64,000 nt of DNA, taken from the NCBI GenBank assembly GCA_037013495.1, contig CM072801.1, forward strand, positions 89,327,816-89,391,815, written 5' to 3'. Under the pieces are notes generated by a model. It ran no database searches, was not told the origin of the DNA, and saw only the letters and a program-made list of their open reading frames with translations. The translations under genes were made by a program, and so were the position numbers. Shown here one piece after another: positions 1 through 10,165 of this stretch (positions are counted from its first letter, which is position 1; each line of letters starts with the position of its first letter). The DNA is from Hippophae tibetana (Eukaryota > Streptophyta > Magnoliopsida > Rosales > Elaeagnaceae).

Positions 1-1640
1 TCTCCACATTAAAGTTTCTTATTTGGTATAGAATTGACCTTCGTTTGAATCAATAGAGTAAGAGAGTATTGTAGTATCCAAATTTTCCTGTCTCAAATTT
101 CATGTGAAACATTGATCTTTTATTGTTTCAAAGTAGTGCTCCTATAAGTTCCTCATTCTACAAGAGTCCTTACTCTAAGCTTGGAAGGTAGTTTTGGTAC
201 ATTCGATCCTTTTAAAATCATCGATGTCTTATCTCTGAAATTTTTCACCCTCAATTTGATACTTGAAGATGATCTATGCATAACTTGGTATTCACAATCT
301 TCTCTTTGGTGAACGATCAGGTGTTCCATAAGGTGACTTTTGAAAATGAAAGATAGTTGCTGGTGTAGCTTCCATGATATAACTTGATTACATAATTGTT
401 CTCAAGATAGGGGAGGTACAAATAATTTTTTTTAAAATACATACCAATATTTATTCACCATTGATAGCCGTGTCAAGCTCTTTTTGTCATCATATTCACT
501 TCTGAAGAGTTTTTAGAGGAATTATACTTGTCTAACCATATCTTCCTTTTAGACAATGCTTAAGGAAAACACTAAAAAGGTCCATAGTCATGAAATTAAA
601 CTGTTACAAATATTAAGGATATTGGAAGAGAATCCAAGAGAAAATTTTGAAATAAGAAGGTTTGTAAGATTTAACTCTGAGACAAGTGTCAAAGAAGTGA
701 AAGAATGGGTGATATAAGTGTTAGAAAGAATTCATATCTAAGAGTTGTGTAGTAAAATCAAATCATTATTGATTTTTGGTTCCTCTTGTCAGATATCACG
801 AAGGCTTCATCTTATGATCCTTGTCCTAGAGTTGTATCTCTTATGTCCTTATCCTTTTCTCATTGATTGATGCCAATTAAGGGTTTATAAGGGATTTGAT
901 TATTCTTAGAAAGGCTATCAAATTGAATGATAAGATTGATAAGGTTGGAAGGACAGTTCTAGAAAAGGTTGTTTTGGTTATCAAAATTTTAATTCAACTA
1001 TCAACTAGACAATTGGCTTTGACTTGCAAAATTCTTTTGGATAGTTGATGCTCCATAGTAGAATGTGTTCCTCGTCTATTATTTCGATCAAGATAATTAC
1101 ACTTGATGAGCATCGCCTCATGGCAATACTAGTGGTATAAGATCTAATCATTAGTTCGAGACTCTGAAGAATAGCTTTAAGACCTTGACTTGTTTCTGAT
1201 TCATCTTATTCAATCTGATGAGTGACTACTACAATTCGTGAGAAACTCCTATGTCTCGAAAAAAAAAGTGAACATTACCATTTACTTCCATAGTCGATTC
1301 AATGTATGAATAGTTCAAAAAACATCCAACTTCTCTAAAAACATCAAATTGTTGCTAATACGAACCCGTTTAAAATGTTGATGATATGTTCTTTCTTTTG
1401 AAACCATCTTGAAGTGATAATGAAATTCATTGTTCCTTTTGAACTAACAAAAATGAGTCCTCACAACTCTTCGGGATAGTAAATTCTATCTTTGTGCCAC
1501 AGGTTCTTCCCGAGTTCAATCGTTACTTAGTGCAACAAATTTGCGCATGTTTATTACTGGCTATTCTTTTACAAAAAAAGATGCTGAGAAAAAATGAAAT
1601 TTTAGAAAACAATTTTATTCCTAGGAGATCAGAACTATGC
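1..1640 (-). other. degraded internal region of a minus-strand LTR element
   Basis: This stretch lies just inside the PBS of the minus-strand LTR at 1659-3337, so it should be leader and gag of that element. All frames are full of stops. I recognise no gag, protease or polymerase motif, so the assignment rests only on position next to the PBS. The short ORFs here are not supported as genes. Confidence 0.35.
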
Positions 1641-1650
1641 TCTGATACCA
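1641..1650 (-). other. primer-binding site, tRNA-iMet type
   Basis: On the minus strand the sequence reads TGGTATCAGAGCAT, the usual plant LTR-element primer-binding site complementary to the 3' end of initiator tRNA-Met. It sits eight bases from the LTR end that reads GGGGCA. Confidence 0.7.
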
Positions 1651-1658
1651 AATTATCA

Positions 1659-3337
1659 TGCCCCAAACATGAGGGTATGTGATTTTTTGTGAAGAGAATT
1701 ATACTAAAAGAAAATTTCTTAAATAAGTATGAAAAATCAATGAAAATCATTTAAAAATCAAATCTTGTATATAATTCAAGTATCCAATAAAGATTTTCTA
1801 TTCAAAAGACAAAGTTCAATATAATTTTATAAACTTAAATGCAAAACATTTATAAAACCAAATAAAATTCATTAAATTAGAGTGGTCTTTGCTTTGCATA
1901 AACGAAATTTATAATAGCCAATAAAAAAAGGTAGTAAGTCAAACCTTGCATCATCGAAATCCTCCGTTTATAATCATGTTATCTTTATCATGACTATCTC
2001 AAACAACACAACTGGGAAGTGATGGAAAAGTGGGGTTGAGCTACATATAATTTAGTAGGAGTCTACTCTAAAATATTATCATAGTAAACAAATATTTATG
2101 ATGCATGCTCATTTGAATAATTTTTTCTAAATGTGAGTAATCTTCATCTATATGTGGTGTGGGAGATTTTTGTGAAAACTCAAATATACCTATACCTCTT
2201 CGCTTCTAGGAGACTGGGAGAATGTATATTTTAGGTATTCTATGCATGCTTATACAATATAAAATATGTTATGTAGTATAATTCAATGCATGAAATACAA
2301 CCCATATGTATTGGTCATCCAAATACATAAGTAGATGCGCAGTCCAACTTCAAAATGCATGTGGGTCCACCTCCAACCCCATGTATGATCACAATACATA
2401 TGGAACATGTATCAGTCAAATCACATCATATGTGCCCTCGTCTATGGGTAGGTCAACTCTAAGCCACAATGAGGGTCCATCTCTAAGGCCCACATGCAGT
2501 CAACGAATTCATAATATATGGCAATCTTCAAATGCAACGAGGGTTCAACTACGAGAATCGTGTTTAAGTAACATTCTACAGTCAACAATCCATAACCATA
2601 ATGGTTTGTGGTAATATACAAACATCATAGATGAAAAAACACCAAGGATGCATGTGTATGCTATGCATACCTAAGTTCATCGGAAATAGTTTACCACAAC
2701 CAATAGCCTATAGGTACCATACTCTACAACACAATATATAGGTGTACTCCCCACGTGTAAAACCATTCTTGTAATGCATGTATAAAATTCACAAATGCCA
2801 TATTGCATTTTCAATGCTCCTTTCATGTCAACATTTGATACGTACTCATTTTATATATATCTTATTTTTAACAATATTTATAACATTATAACATTACTAA
2901 TAAAATCATGGCATTTTTCCACTTTTATTTTATAATAAATGATGCATAACATTTCATTTATAAAAATAATACATAAATTTAAAAAGTTCAACTAAGAGCC
3001 CCTATTAGAAAAGTTATTCCATCGCTAATTCTCCAAACCCAAACTCCTTGATATTTTATCCTAAAAATGGGCTCCAAAATATACCAAAAATCCCAAGCAT
3101 TTTAGAGAGAGAGTTTAGAGAGAGGGAGGAGAAAGGGAAGATTTGTGTGAAAAGGAGGGAAGGTGGTGGCGAGGGTGTGGCGATATGGTGGCAAGATATA
3201 TAGAGAGTTTTCAATTTTTTCCATTTAATCTGATTTTTCACACGAAAACTTTTCAATACACCCCTACAATTCAAAACATTGTTTAAAATTCATTTTAAGA
3301 TGCTTATATAAATTATAATGAATTTTTGGGTTTTACA
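1659..3337 (-). repeat. LTR of a Gypsy-type element, minus strand
   Basis: Read on the minus strand, the LTR runs from TGTAAAACCC (ending at 3337) to GGGGCA (starting at 1659), about 1.68 kb with TG...CA ends, and is followed by an iMet-type PBS. TGTAA-ACCC starts are common in Tekay/Del-like Gypsy LTRs. A purine-rich stretch at about 3105-3180 is CT-rich in the LTR sense, like the transcribed part of such LTRs. The partner LTR is not in the window. The outer border is inferred from the terminal dinucleotide and is less sure than the PBS side. Confidence 0.55.
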
Positions 3338-3397
3338 ATTGGATAATAAAAAGATAAAAATTGTATAGGTTTTCACTATTTATCTAGCTATTCCACT

Positions 3398-4830
3398 CAC
3401 TACAAGAAAATTTGTTTTTTGGGATCACTACATGTGTTCTTCAAAGTTATTATTTTGTCTCAAATATGAATTAGAGACAAAATAAAATAAAATAAAAAAT
3501 TGTGACTTATTTTTGTTCAAAAATGGGGTTGCACAAAGTCTCTTGGGATAAAAATTAATTTTGTTTCAGAAAAATAATAGATTAAATAACATCGGAAGAA
3601 ATTTTAAGCTTAATTTCATCGACCTAATAACTTCCTTTTTCCGTGAAAAAGCCATGTAAATATTGTACAACCCACTCTAAGAAAGTCCTAGAGTAATATA
3701 AAGTTAATTTATAATCAAACACTATAAATTTGAGCTAAAACTAAACATTAGAAATTTTATAGATCACAAAGCCACTCTAAAGAAAATTGTTATTTCGTGT
3801 TCCGATTTTCGATATTCATCAAATTATTACTTGTTAAACATCTTTGAATGAAGTAAATAATCTTTAAATAAATTATTTTTAATGTCGACTTTTTCTTCAC
3901 TCTTTTCGTTTATAATTAATCAAATTAAGTATTGTTGTGAAATAAATTTTGTATTTTATCTTAAATTTTGTTATACATTTATTCGGTATTTTTAACTTGA
4001 TGGAATTGATTCCTTAAATGAATATATAATAAATAATATATTAACGTAGAACTAATATGTATTATGATCTTGATTGAACTTTCATTACATTTATAAAATA
4101 CACAATTATTTTCATTAGTTATCTTATTTTATATATGAATATAACCAATGGATAATATAAGAATGTATATTAAAAGATAAATATAATATTTTATTAAAAT
4201 AATAATTTAGCATTGAATATAGAAAATGTATTATAAAATGTCATATCTTATAAAAATTACATATTAATTTATTTTAATTTCTAAATAATATTTGCATCTT
4301 ATATGGAGAAAAAAAAATCACAACTAATTATGGCAATATTTTAACCATATTCATTCATAAAATTTTGTATGATATAATGCAAAAAAAAATTCCTAACATT
4401 TTTCTTGTTGGAGACAAATTTTTTTATCCTTAATATGTCTCCATAGTTCATCCCAAATTTTGGGATTTTCAAGAACAAAAATTTGTTTTAAATATATTTT
4501 CAATTTATTTCCTTAATAGTTTTGATTTTGAGAGACAACAAATTTTATAGTAAAATTTAATACGAATTTCCCACCATTTTTTCATTGTGAAGGACAATAT
4601 TTTTGTCCCAATCTTTATGGCAGGAATTTCCCTCCTACTTTTCAAGGATAAATTTAAGTCTGCCTTTAATAATTAATTATTTTTTCCTTGTTTTTTTTAT
4701 TACTCAAACTTTAGGTCAATATCTTCAAAGACAAATATCCATTTTTTTTGTCTTACCACCTTCAAGGACAAAATTCTTTTTTCGTCAGTTTTTTTATCCT
4801 AGCAGATACCATTTTTTTTTATTCTAATGA
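3398..4830. mobile_element. CACTA-like transposon remnant with one visible terminus
   Basis: At 3398-3410 the sequence reads CACTACAAGAAAA, the characteristic terminal inverted repeat of plant CACTA (En/Spm) transposons. The DNA that follows has many short direct and inverted repeats around GACAAA / TTTGTC (for example at 3475, 4410, 4593 and 4728), as expected of subterminal repeats. I found no matching TTTTCTTGTAGTG end, and no transposase is visible, so the right border is only where the GACAAA-type repeats stop. Confidence 0.4.
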
Positions 4831-4993
4831 CTATATCCTCACTTAAAAAGTAATGTAAATACTATATAAATTGCTATTGATGACGCTAGTATAGTTATAG
4901 GGTTCATATTTGAATACCAATTGATGATATATATACACGTCAAGAGTGAGCATTGAATTCCAGTTCGTACATATAAAATTACTCTAGAAATTC

Positions 4994-5177
4994 TGATATA
5001 CGTTAGCTTAGATATTTATGTAATGTAGATATTAAGTCTAGCTTTCTATTGACGTGAAGTTAGTTATAACTAAGTCCTAACAATACCTTTATCATTTTGT
5101 CTATGTGTATGTAAGGTAAGGTTGTTACAGATAACAATCAAGTACTTAATTTCTTTTATGTCCTTGTAAATCTTTGT
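4994..5177 (+). repeat. 5' LTR of the Copia element
   Basis: A short LTR of about 184 bp starting TGATATACGTTAGC. It matches the 3' copy at 26826 over the segment with TTAGC-TAGATATTTATG and GTAATGTAGATATTAA. It is followed directly by the PBS TGGTATCAGAATCG at 5179-5192. Confidence 0.75.
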
Positions 5178-5178
5178 A

Positions 5179-5192
5179 TGGTATCAGAATCG
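5179..5192 (+). other. primer-binding site of the Copia element
   Basis: TGGTATCAGAATCG, complementary to the 3' end of initiator tRNA-Met except for late bases. It lies one base past the end of the 5' LTR. Confidence 0.75.
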
Positions 5193-5319
5193 TGGTTTTA
5201 AGAGAATCAGAAAGAAAGCTCATTCAACAACGGCGATTGATCAAACTCTCATTCAACAACGACGATTGATCAAACTCCTTCTCCGGTTACTTCACCCTCT
5301 ACTATAATTCCTATCATAT

Positions 5320-5578
5320 CTACAAGGACTAGTACAATAGCTCAAATGTGGAGCGCTATTGACAATAAATTTTCTAAATCTACTCATGCTCAGATTATGG
5401 CTCTGCACCTTCAATTGTGAAACAGTTTAGAAATGTAACTTTTTTATGGACGATTATCTTCAGAGAGTGAAAGAAATTTCTGATCATCTCTCATCAATTG
5501 GTAAGGTGATTTCAGACAAGGATCTAATTCTATATGTTATACCCGGATTATATCCAAAGTATAATTTTTTCACCTCTT
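5320..5578 (+). pseudogene. Copia gag, N-terminal part (UBN2-like)
   Basis: The translation includes TIAQMWSAIDNKF and, after a frameshift, LQRVKEISDHLSSIGKVI, then DLILYVIPGLYPKYNFFTSL. These are hallmark blocks of the Copia gag (UBN2) domain: an aromatic ALE-like helix, the K-EISDHL-IGK block and the LYVI-GL-P-YN block. The reading stops at 5578, where element A inserted, and continues at 19843 with a segment reading TFDELHNLLLGNE, the next conserved gag block. Confidence 0.85.
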
Positions 5579-5922
5579 TGTTACGAGCAAAAACGCTCGA
5601 GCTACTTGGCGCAGCACCTATGGCACGCAAGCACACAGAAAAAGGTACCAACAGTACAAGCAGCCGCGCAACACTCATAGGAATAGGTGGGCACAAAGTC
5701 ACGAGCAGAGGAGGGGACCACTAACGGCAAGGAACTTTAGCTTGGAGTATGAGCAAGAGGATCATTGATTCTGTTAGATAAGTATCAGAATCAATTAACC
5801 TCGTGTAATCTTATAAATATGGCTAAAGTATTTAGGGAAAGGATATCGGAAAATATATGAAATCAGCTCTCCTTACCTCTGTCTTCTTCTTCCTTAACCT
5901 CTAAAATATTCTACACGTAACA
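5579..5922 (+). repeat. 5' LTR of element A
   Basis: 344 bp, starting TGTTACGAGC and ending CACGTAACA. It differs from the 3' copy at roughly 40 positions by eye (about 88% identity), mostly C-T and A-G transitions, which suggests an old, methylated insertion. A TATA-like TTATAAATATGG lies near 5810. It is bordered on the left by the target repeat CTCTT. Confidence 0.9.
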
Positions 5923-5923
5923 A

Positions 5924-5936
5924 TGGTATCAGAGAC
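5924..5936 (+). other. primer-binding site of element A
   Basis: TGGTATCAGAGAC lies one base after the 5' LTR and is complementary to the 3' end of initiator tRNA-Met. Confidence 0.85.
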
Positions 5937-5947
5937 GGTTCCAACCA

Positions 5948-7444
5948 TGGATAACCGCTCTGACGCCAAATTCTTCAATGAGATATCTGAGATCTTGGCA
6001 CGACATGAGTCCAAATTCCAACGAGTGATCACAACCATACAGACGGTGTTGATCGAGCTATGAGTACCTCGCACCGCTCACAACTCACCACCGGCAACCT
6101 CTATTGGCAATCAGAGGAGTAGATTGCCTAAGACCTTCGAGAACCCTGAGACTACACCCACTGATTCCTTCACCTCTAGTACCGGTTCGGAGAAATCTTT
6201 GAAAAATCCCCAAACTAGAGAGAACCCATTGCTTCTTGGGTTTTACAGAGAAGCAACGAAGGACGTCGAGCTTAAGCTCTAATCATCAGCGCCTAGGCTT
6301 CCAGAAGTAGCCTATGAGCCAGCCTATCTCGTAAGGGTAGCCTCTCTCCATCAGCTGAACTGCCTTGCATTGGGCTTGGATTCAGCCCATCACCTGGCCC
6401 TATAACCTCTACCCACGAAAAAGACCAGTTACCTCTCGTCTACATCTTCTCTTCATCTGGAAATTCTTTGAAAATAATTAGAACCATGGATCAATCAACC
6501 ACCTGAGAGACTTGCAAACAAGGAAGAGAAAGATTATGTCCTTATTGTGGTAAGAGATTTGTTGTAGACCATCGCTACGCGAGATCCAAGCCTCTTCATA
6601 CTGATGAAGTTTCAATCAGAGAACCTCGAGATAGTCACAAGAGGGAGCTTCATTAGGCTAATTAGCTCTACGAATGCACTACTCTACAAATCTCTGACAA
6701 CCAGATAGGTATTCCCTTGAAAGATTTTTTATCGCTACCATACAGATATTGTTTGTCGAGCTACGAGCACCTCGCACTGTTCATAACCCACCATCGGAAA
6801 CCTCTCTTGGCAATCAGAGGAGTATATCGCTTGAGACCTTCGAGAACCCTAAGACTACACCCACTGATTCCTTCACCTCTGGTACCAGTTCGGAGAAAGC
6901 TTTAAAAAATCCCTAAACTGGAGAGAACCTATTGCTTCTTGGGTTTTACAGAAAAGCAATGAAGGATGTCGAGCTTAAGCTCTGTGAAGCACCAGCGCTT
7001 GGGCTTCAATAAGTAGCCTATGAACCAGCCCAAAGAGCCAACCTATCTCGTAAGGGTAGCCTCTCTCCATCAGTTAAACTGCCTCGCATTGGGCTTAGAT
7101 TCGGCCCATCACCTGGCCTTATAATCCCTGCCCACAAAAAAGACTAACTACCTCTCGTCTACACCTTCTCTTCATCTTGCAATTCTCTAAAAATAATCAG
7201 AACCATGGATCAATCAACCATCCAAGGGACTTGCGATCAAGGAAGAGAAAGATTATGTCCTTATTATGGTAAGAGAGTTGTTGTAGACCATCGCTGCGCG
7301 AGATCCAAGCCTCTTCACGCTGATGAAGGTTCAATCAGAGAACCTCGAGATAGTCCCAAAAGGGAGCTTTATCGGGCTAATTAGCTCTACGAACGCACTA
7401 CTCTACTAATCTCTGACAACCAGATGGGTATTCTCTTGAAAGAG
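5948..7444 (+). pseudogene. degenerate gag with zinc knuckle, duplicated (element A)
   Basis: An ATG at 5948 opens a reading MDNRSDAKFF, followed by a proline-rich frame broken by stops. The region contains a gag-type zinc knuckle: copy 1 (about 6535) reads LCPYCGKRFVVDHRY and copy 2 (about 7257) LCPYYGKRVVVDHRC. Each has lost a different metal ligand, and together they point to a CX2CX7HX2C ancestor. The whole block occurs twice. It looks like the end of a Gypsy gag, but no capsid domain could be recognised. Confidence 0.55.
6030..7444 (+). repeat. 0.7-kb tandem duplication inside element A
   Basis: Copy 1 (about 6030-6725) and copy 2 (about 6740-7444) are direct repeats with an offset of 703 to 719 bases. 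Landmarks are GAGCTACGAGCACCTCGCAC (6758) against GAGCTATGAGTACCTCGCAC (6055), and CCAGATAGGTATT (6701) against CCAGATGGGTATT (7420). Small indels and many transitions separate them. Confidence 0.85.
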
Positions 7445-7584
7445 GTTTTCTCAACTACATTGAAAAACAATGACAGATCTTCGAAATGAGAGGTTAGAAA
7501 TTCGAACTCATACTAGTAATATAAGAATTGAGTATGAGTCCTATTCTGTTTCTAAAATGAGTAACTTGGAAAAATGGGATAAGA

Positions 7585-7668
7585 AGTGGGGAGGTACAAC
7601 TTACGCGCGTAAGGTGTTTGAAGAGATAGTGGAGAATGAGCACGTTTCTTGTAACCCATTGATGGTAA
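7585..7668 (+). pseudogene. possible PPR-protein fragment in element A
   Basis: The reading contains YARKVFEEIVENEHVSCNP, which resembles a pentatricopeptide repeat helix pair of plant organelle proteins (the usual form is close to ARKVFDEM-E-DVVSWN). It lies within an open frame starting at 7470, and only one repeat is visible before the nested Athila-like fragment begins. One repeat is weak evidence; it could be a third captured host piece or chance similarity. Confidence 0.3.
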
Positions 7669-7689
7669 TTCTATGTCTCACTTTTTTTA

Positions 7690-8060
7690 TTTTACTATTT
7701 ATACTATATTAAAAAATTTTAAGTTTTTAATTTTTAATTTTTTTTACTATTCATGAACGGTAATTTTATTTTACTATTTAAACTATATTAAAAAAATTTA
7801 AGTTTTTAATTTTTTTTTTAATTTTTAATTTTTTTTTACTATTCATGAATGGTAATTTTATTTTACTATTTACATTAGATTATTTATTTATTTTTATCTT
7901 AAAATTTTAAAATTTTAATTTTTTTTTACTATTCATGAACGGTAATTTTATTTTACTATCTACGCTATAAATTTTATTTATTTATTTTTAACTTAAATTT
8001 TTTTTTGTTTTTTTTTGTTTTTTTGTTTTTTTGTTTTTACTATTCATGAACGGTAAAATT
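7690..8060 (-). repeat. leader tandem repeats of about 92 bp
   Basis: Four copies of a unit containing TACTATTCATGAACGGTAAT occur near 7746, 7838, 7928 and 8038, separated by A/T runs. The same repeats occur in the leader of element 2 (13480-13800). The core includes the palindrome TTCATGAA. Confidence 0.75.
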
Positions 8061-8262
8061 TTTTACTTCAAATTTCAAATTTCTAAATTATTTTACAATT
8101 AAAAAAAAAATTAATTTTTAATTTTTTAATTTTTTTTTTTATTTCTTATGAAATTTGAAATTTGATTATTATTTTTTCTATTAAAACAAAAAAAATCACA
8201 ATTATTTACAGCACAAAAATGTTTTTAAAATTTTGATAAATAATTTAAAAACCGCTATTCCT

Positions 8263-8280
8263 TCCCCGGCAACGGCGCCA
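8263..8280 (-). other. primer-binding site, tRNA-Asp type
   Basis: On the minus strand this reads TGGCGCCGTTGCCGGGGA, complementary to the 3' end of plant tRNA-Asp including the CCA. Use of tRNA-Asp is typical of Athila-type Gypsy elements. It lies six bases past the LTR. Confidence 0.9.
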
Positions 8281-9417
8281 AAAACTTGATGAACGAAAAC
8301 CGGCATCGCCGATCTTCGCAAATACTTTGGTTTTAATATTTATAAAACTCTCGCAAGTGCACGAATCATTTCGTAGAAAATGATAAGTATACTCCCAAGG
8401 TCGATCTAAGGAAGGAATGTGTGTGGTTTTTAATTTATTATTCAAACTTTTAAAAACGAAATTAAATCCTAAACATCCTGTCACGATATTTTGGGGTTTT
8501 GTGTTTTTAATCTAATTACATAAAATTAAACATAGATTCAATAAACATTTATGCAAATTTTATTATTTATAATGGCGGAGTATTTATGGATATAATAACT
8601 AAGTTAATTATGCTTGCTCATATTATCTAGGTTATTAAGGATATGAATTGATATTTATTGATTCTCCCTTTTTTGTATGAATACCACCTTTGGTGGGGTT
8701 AGATATTCTTTGTTAACTAAACAAATCAATTAACACCTATGGGTGGGGTTGATAACTAATTTGCTTAATTAAATTAATTCCTTTTTCTAAGAGATTGAAA
8801 ATGAACCATTTAAATGCCACCTTTGGTGGGGTTAGACAGTTTAAACTTTATTCAAGGTGTCCAAATTAAACCCAAGAATTTAGTTATCCGAGTACTAACT
8901 TTCAAGTTTTAAAACCACTACCGAAAACATGTTGTCAATACATTTTCAGATAATAATTCTTATAAAAACTTTTGAAATAGAGCTTCACTCTAACTACCGG
9001 GCGATTGTACCATCAAATAAAAGAGCACTACTCTAAATCAGACCGGATAACTAAACCTTAAAATCTAATTTTCAGGTTTAAGTTTGTAATGAAAAATAAT
9101 ATATTTCTCTCTAACATTCTTAATATAAAATCATGAATAAAAATAAAATCAATTCATTTTAGAGATTTTTACCTATTTAATATTTCGCAAGCATAACAAC
9201 GTTATTATTACATCATGTTTACTAAATAGCCAGCACAGTTAAATTTAACCACAGACAAATTAAATATAACATGTAAGAATAAAGCATAAAAATAACTGTA
9301 AAGAAAATAAAATCCTTACAGAACTTCGACGCTATTCCCGTTGCTGGAAAAACCCCAAGCGGAATTTGCACTCCCATTTATTGAATCAAAAAGCTAAAAT
9401 ATTACAAAAACATAACT

Positions 9418-9442
9418 AGTTCTTCCCAAAAAGGGAAGAACT
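9418..9442 (-). promoter_or_regulatory. conserved LTR hairpin
   Basis: Arms AGTTCTTCCC and GGGAAGAACT are perfectly complementary around a five-base loop (TTTTT in the LTR sense). In other LTR copies the matching arms read AGTTCTTCTC / GAGAAGAACT, so one base pair has changed on both sides. Confidence 0.75.
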
Positions 9443-9647
9443 CTAAAACTAAGAGAAATTAACTAAAAACTAAGAAAAACTAAAAAAAAACCTAAAAATC
9501 TAAGAAAAGAGAGAAAGAAATAAGAGAGAAGTGTGTTTTGAAGGTGTGTTTTGAAGTGAAGGGAAGGGGGGTATTTATTGGTGAGGATGGAGAGAAAAAG
9601 TAAAGAAAAAATGTTAAAAAAATGTAAAAACGCGGATTATTGATTGC

Positions 9648-9668
9648 TGACGTCATTTGATGACGTCA
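9648..9668 (-). promoter_or_regulatory. paired TGACGTCA boxes (as-1/CRE-like)
   Basis: Two perfect TGACGTCA octamers at 9648-9655 and 9661-9668, 13 bp apart, form a larger palindrome GCTGACGTCA...TGACGTCAGC. TGACG pairs at this spacing are bound by TGA-type bZIP factors in known as-1 elements. They lie upstream of the LTR TATA position. Confidence 0.6.
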
Positions 9669-9699
9669 GCATGACAGGGGGCGGCTGCACAGTACCGGG

Positions 9700-9870
9700 T
9701 ATGAACAGTGCCGAGTCTGATGAACAGTACGCGCGGATGAACAATACGCGCGGATGAACAGTACCCGCGGATGAACAGTGCCGCGCGCTGCTGCTTGGGG
9801 CGGTGCTGGGCGCTGGGGCGCGGCGGCCGGGCGGTGGGGCGCGGCGGCCGGGCGGCGCGGCGGCGCGATT
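9700..9870. repeat. GC-rich island with minisatellites in the LTR
   Basis: Four 17-bp units (9719-9786) of the form GATGAACAGTACGCGCG are followed by two 21-bp units at 9815-9856 made of GGGGCGCGGCGG and CCGGGCGG. The island is strikingly GC-rich in an AT-rich region. Long ORFs here are a by-product of GC content. Confidence 0.85.
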
Positions 9871-10165
9871 ATCGTCTTTTTGACATTTTTGACCTTTTCG
9901 ACCCATTTTGTCCAATTTTTCCATATTTGTTGACCTTTTCCCACTTATTTATTAATATATTTGTGATGTATTGCTTCAAGTATTCCTGTTTGAGTCTTTA
10001 AATTGCGTTTTTAAGCCAAAATACCTGAAAAACAATAAAAATACCCGTGATTCCGAAAAAGACAAATTTATATAAATATATGATAAAACATATAAATATA
10101 TGTATTTTTAATCAATTAATGTGCATAAAATCATGGTTATTTTAGTGCTTTTTGAGCACTCATCA

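Larger units (their letters stand above)
7690..10165 (-). mobile_element. truncated Athila-like element (5' LTR, PBS, leader), minus strand
   Basis: Reading on the minus strand: an LTR from 10165 down to 8287, then a tRNA-Asp PBS (8280-8263), then a leader of AT-rich tandem repeats down to about 7690, where it is cut off. No gag remains. The left border is approximate. It is nested in element A and belongs to the same family as element 2, but in opposite orientation. Confidence 0.8.
8287..10165 (-). repeat. LTR, Athila-like family 1 (about 1.88 kb)
   Basis: In sense orientation it starts TGATGAGTGCTC and ends CGTTCATCA. It carries the family landmarks: two TGACGTCA boxes (9648-9655, 9661-9668), a GC-rich island (about 9700-9870), a perfect 10-bp hairpin (9418-9442), AATAAA next to TGGGAGTGCAAATTCC (about 9370-9395), and three CCACC...GGTGG palindromes (8684-8829). 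It is the longest complete copy of this LTR on the minus strand. Confidence 0.9.

Noticed and set aside
1494-1682. 62-residue ORF ending near the first PBS
   Set aside because: It runs antisense across the leader and PBS of a minus-strand LTR element and has no recognisable domain.
8263-8280. tRNA-Asp-like sequence
   Set aside because: Only the last 18 bases of tRNA-Asp are present, directly beside an LTR; it is a primer-binding site, not a tRNA gene.
9637-10001. Several overlapping long ORFs on both strands in the GC-rich part of the LTR
   Set aside because: They arise from stop-poor GC-rich minisatellites; the same positions in other LTR copies encode different or broken frames.
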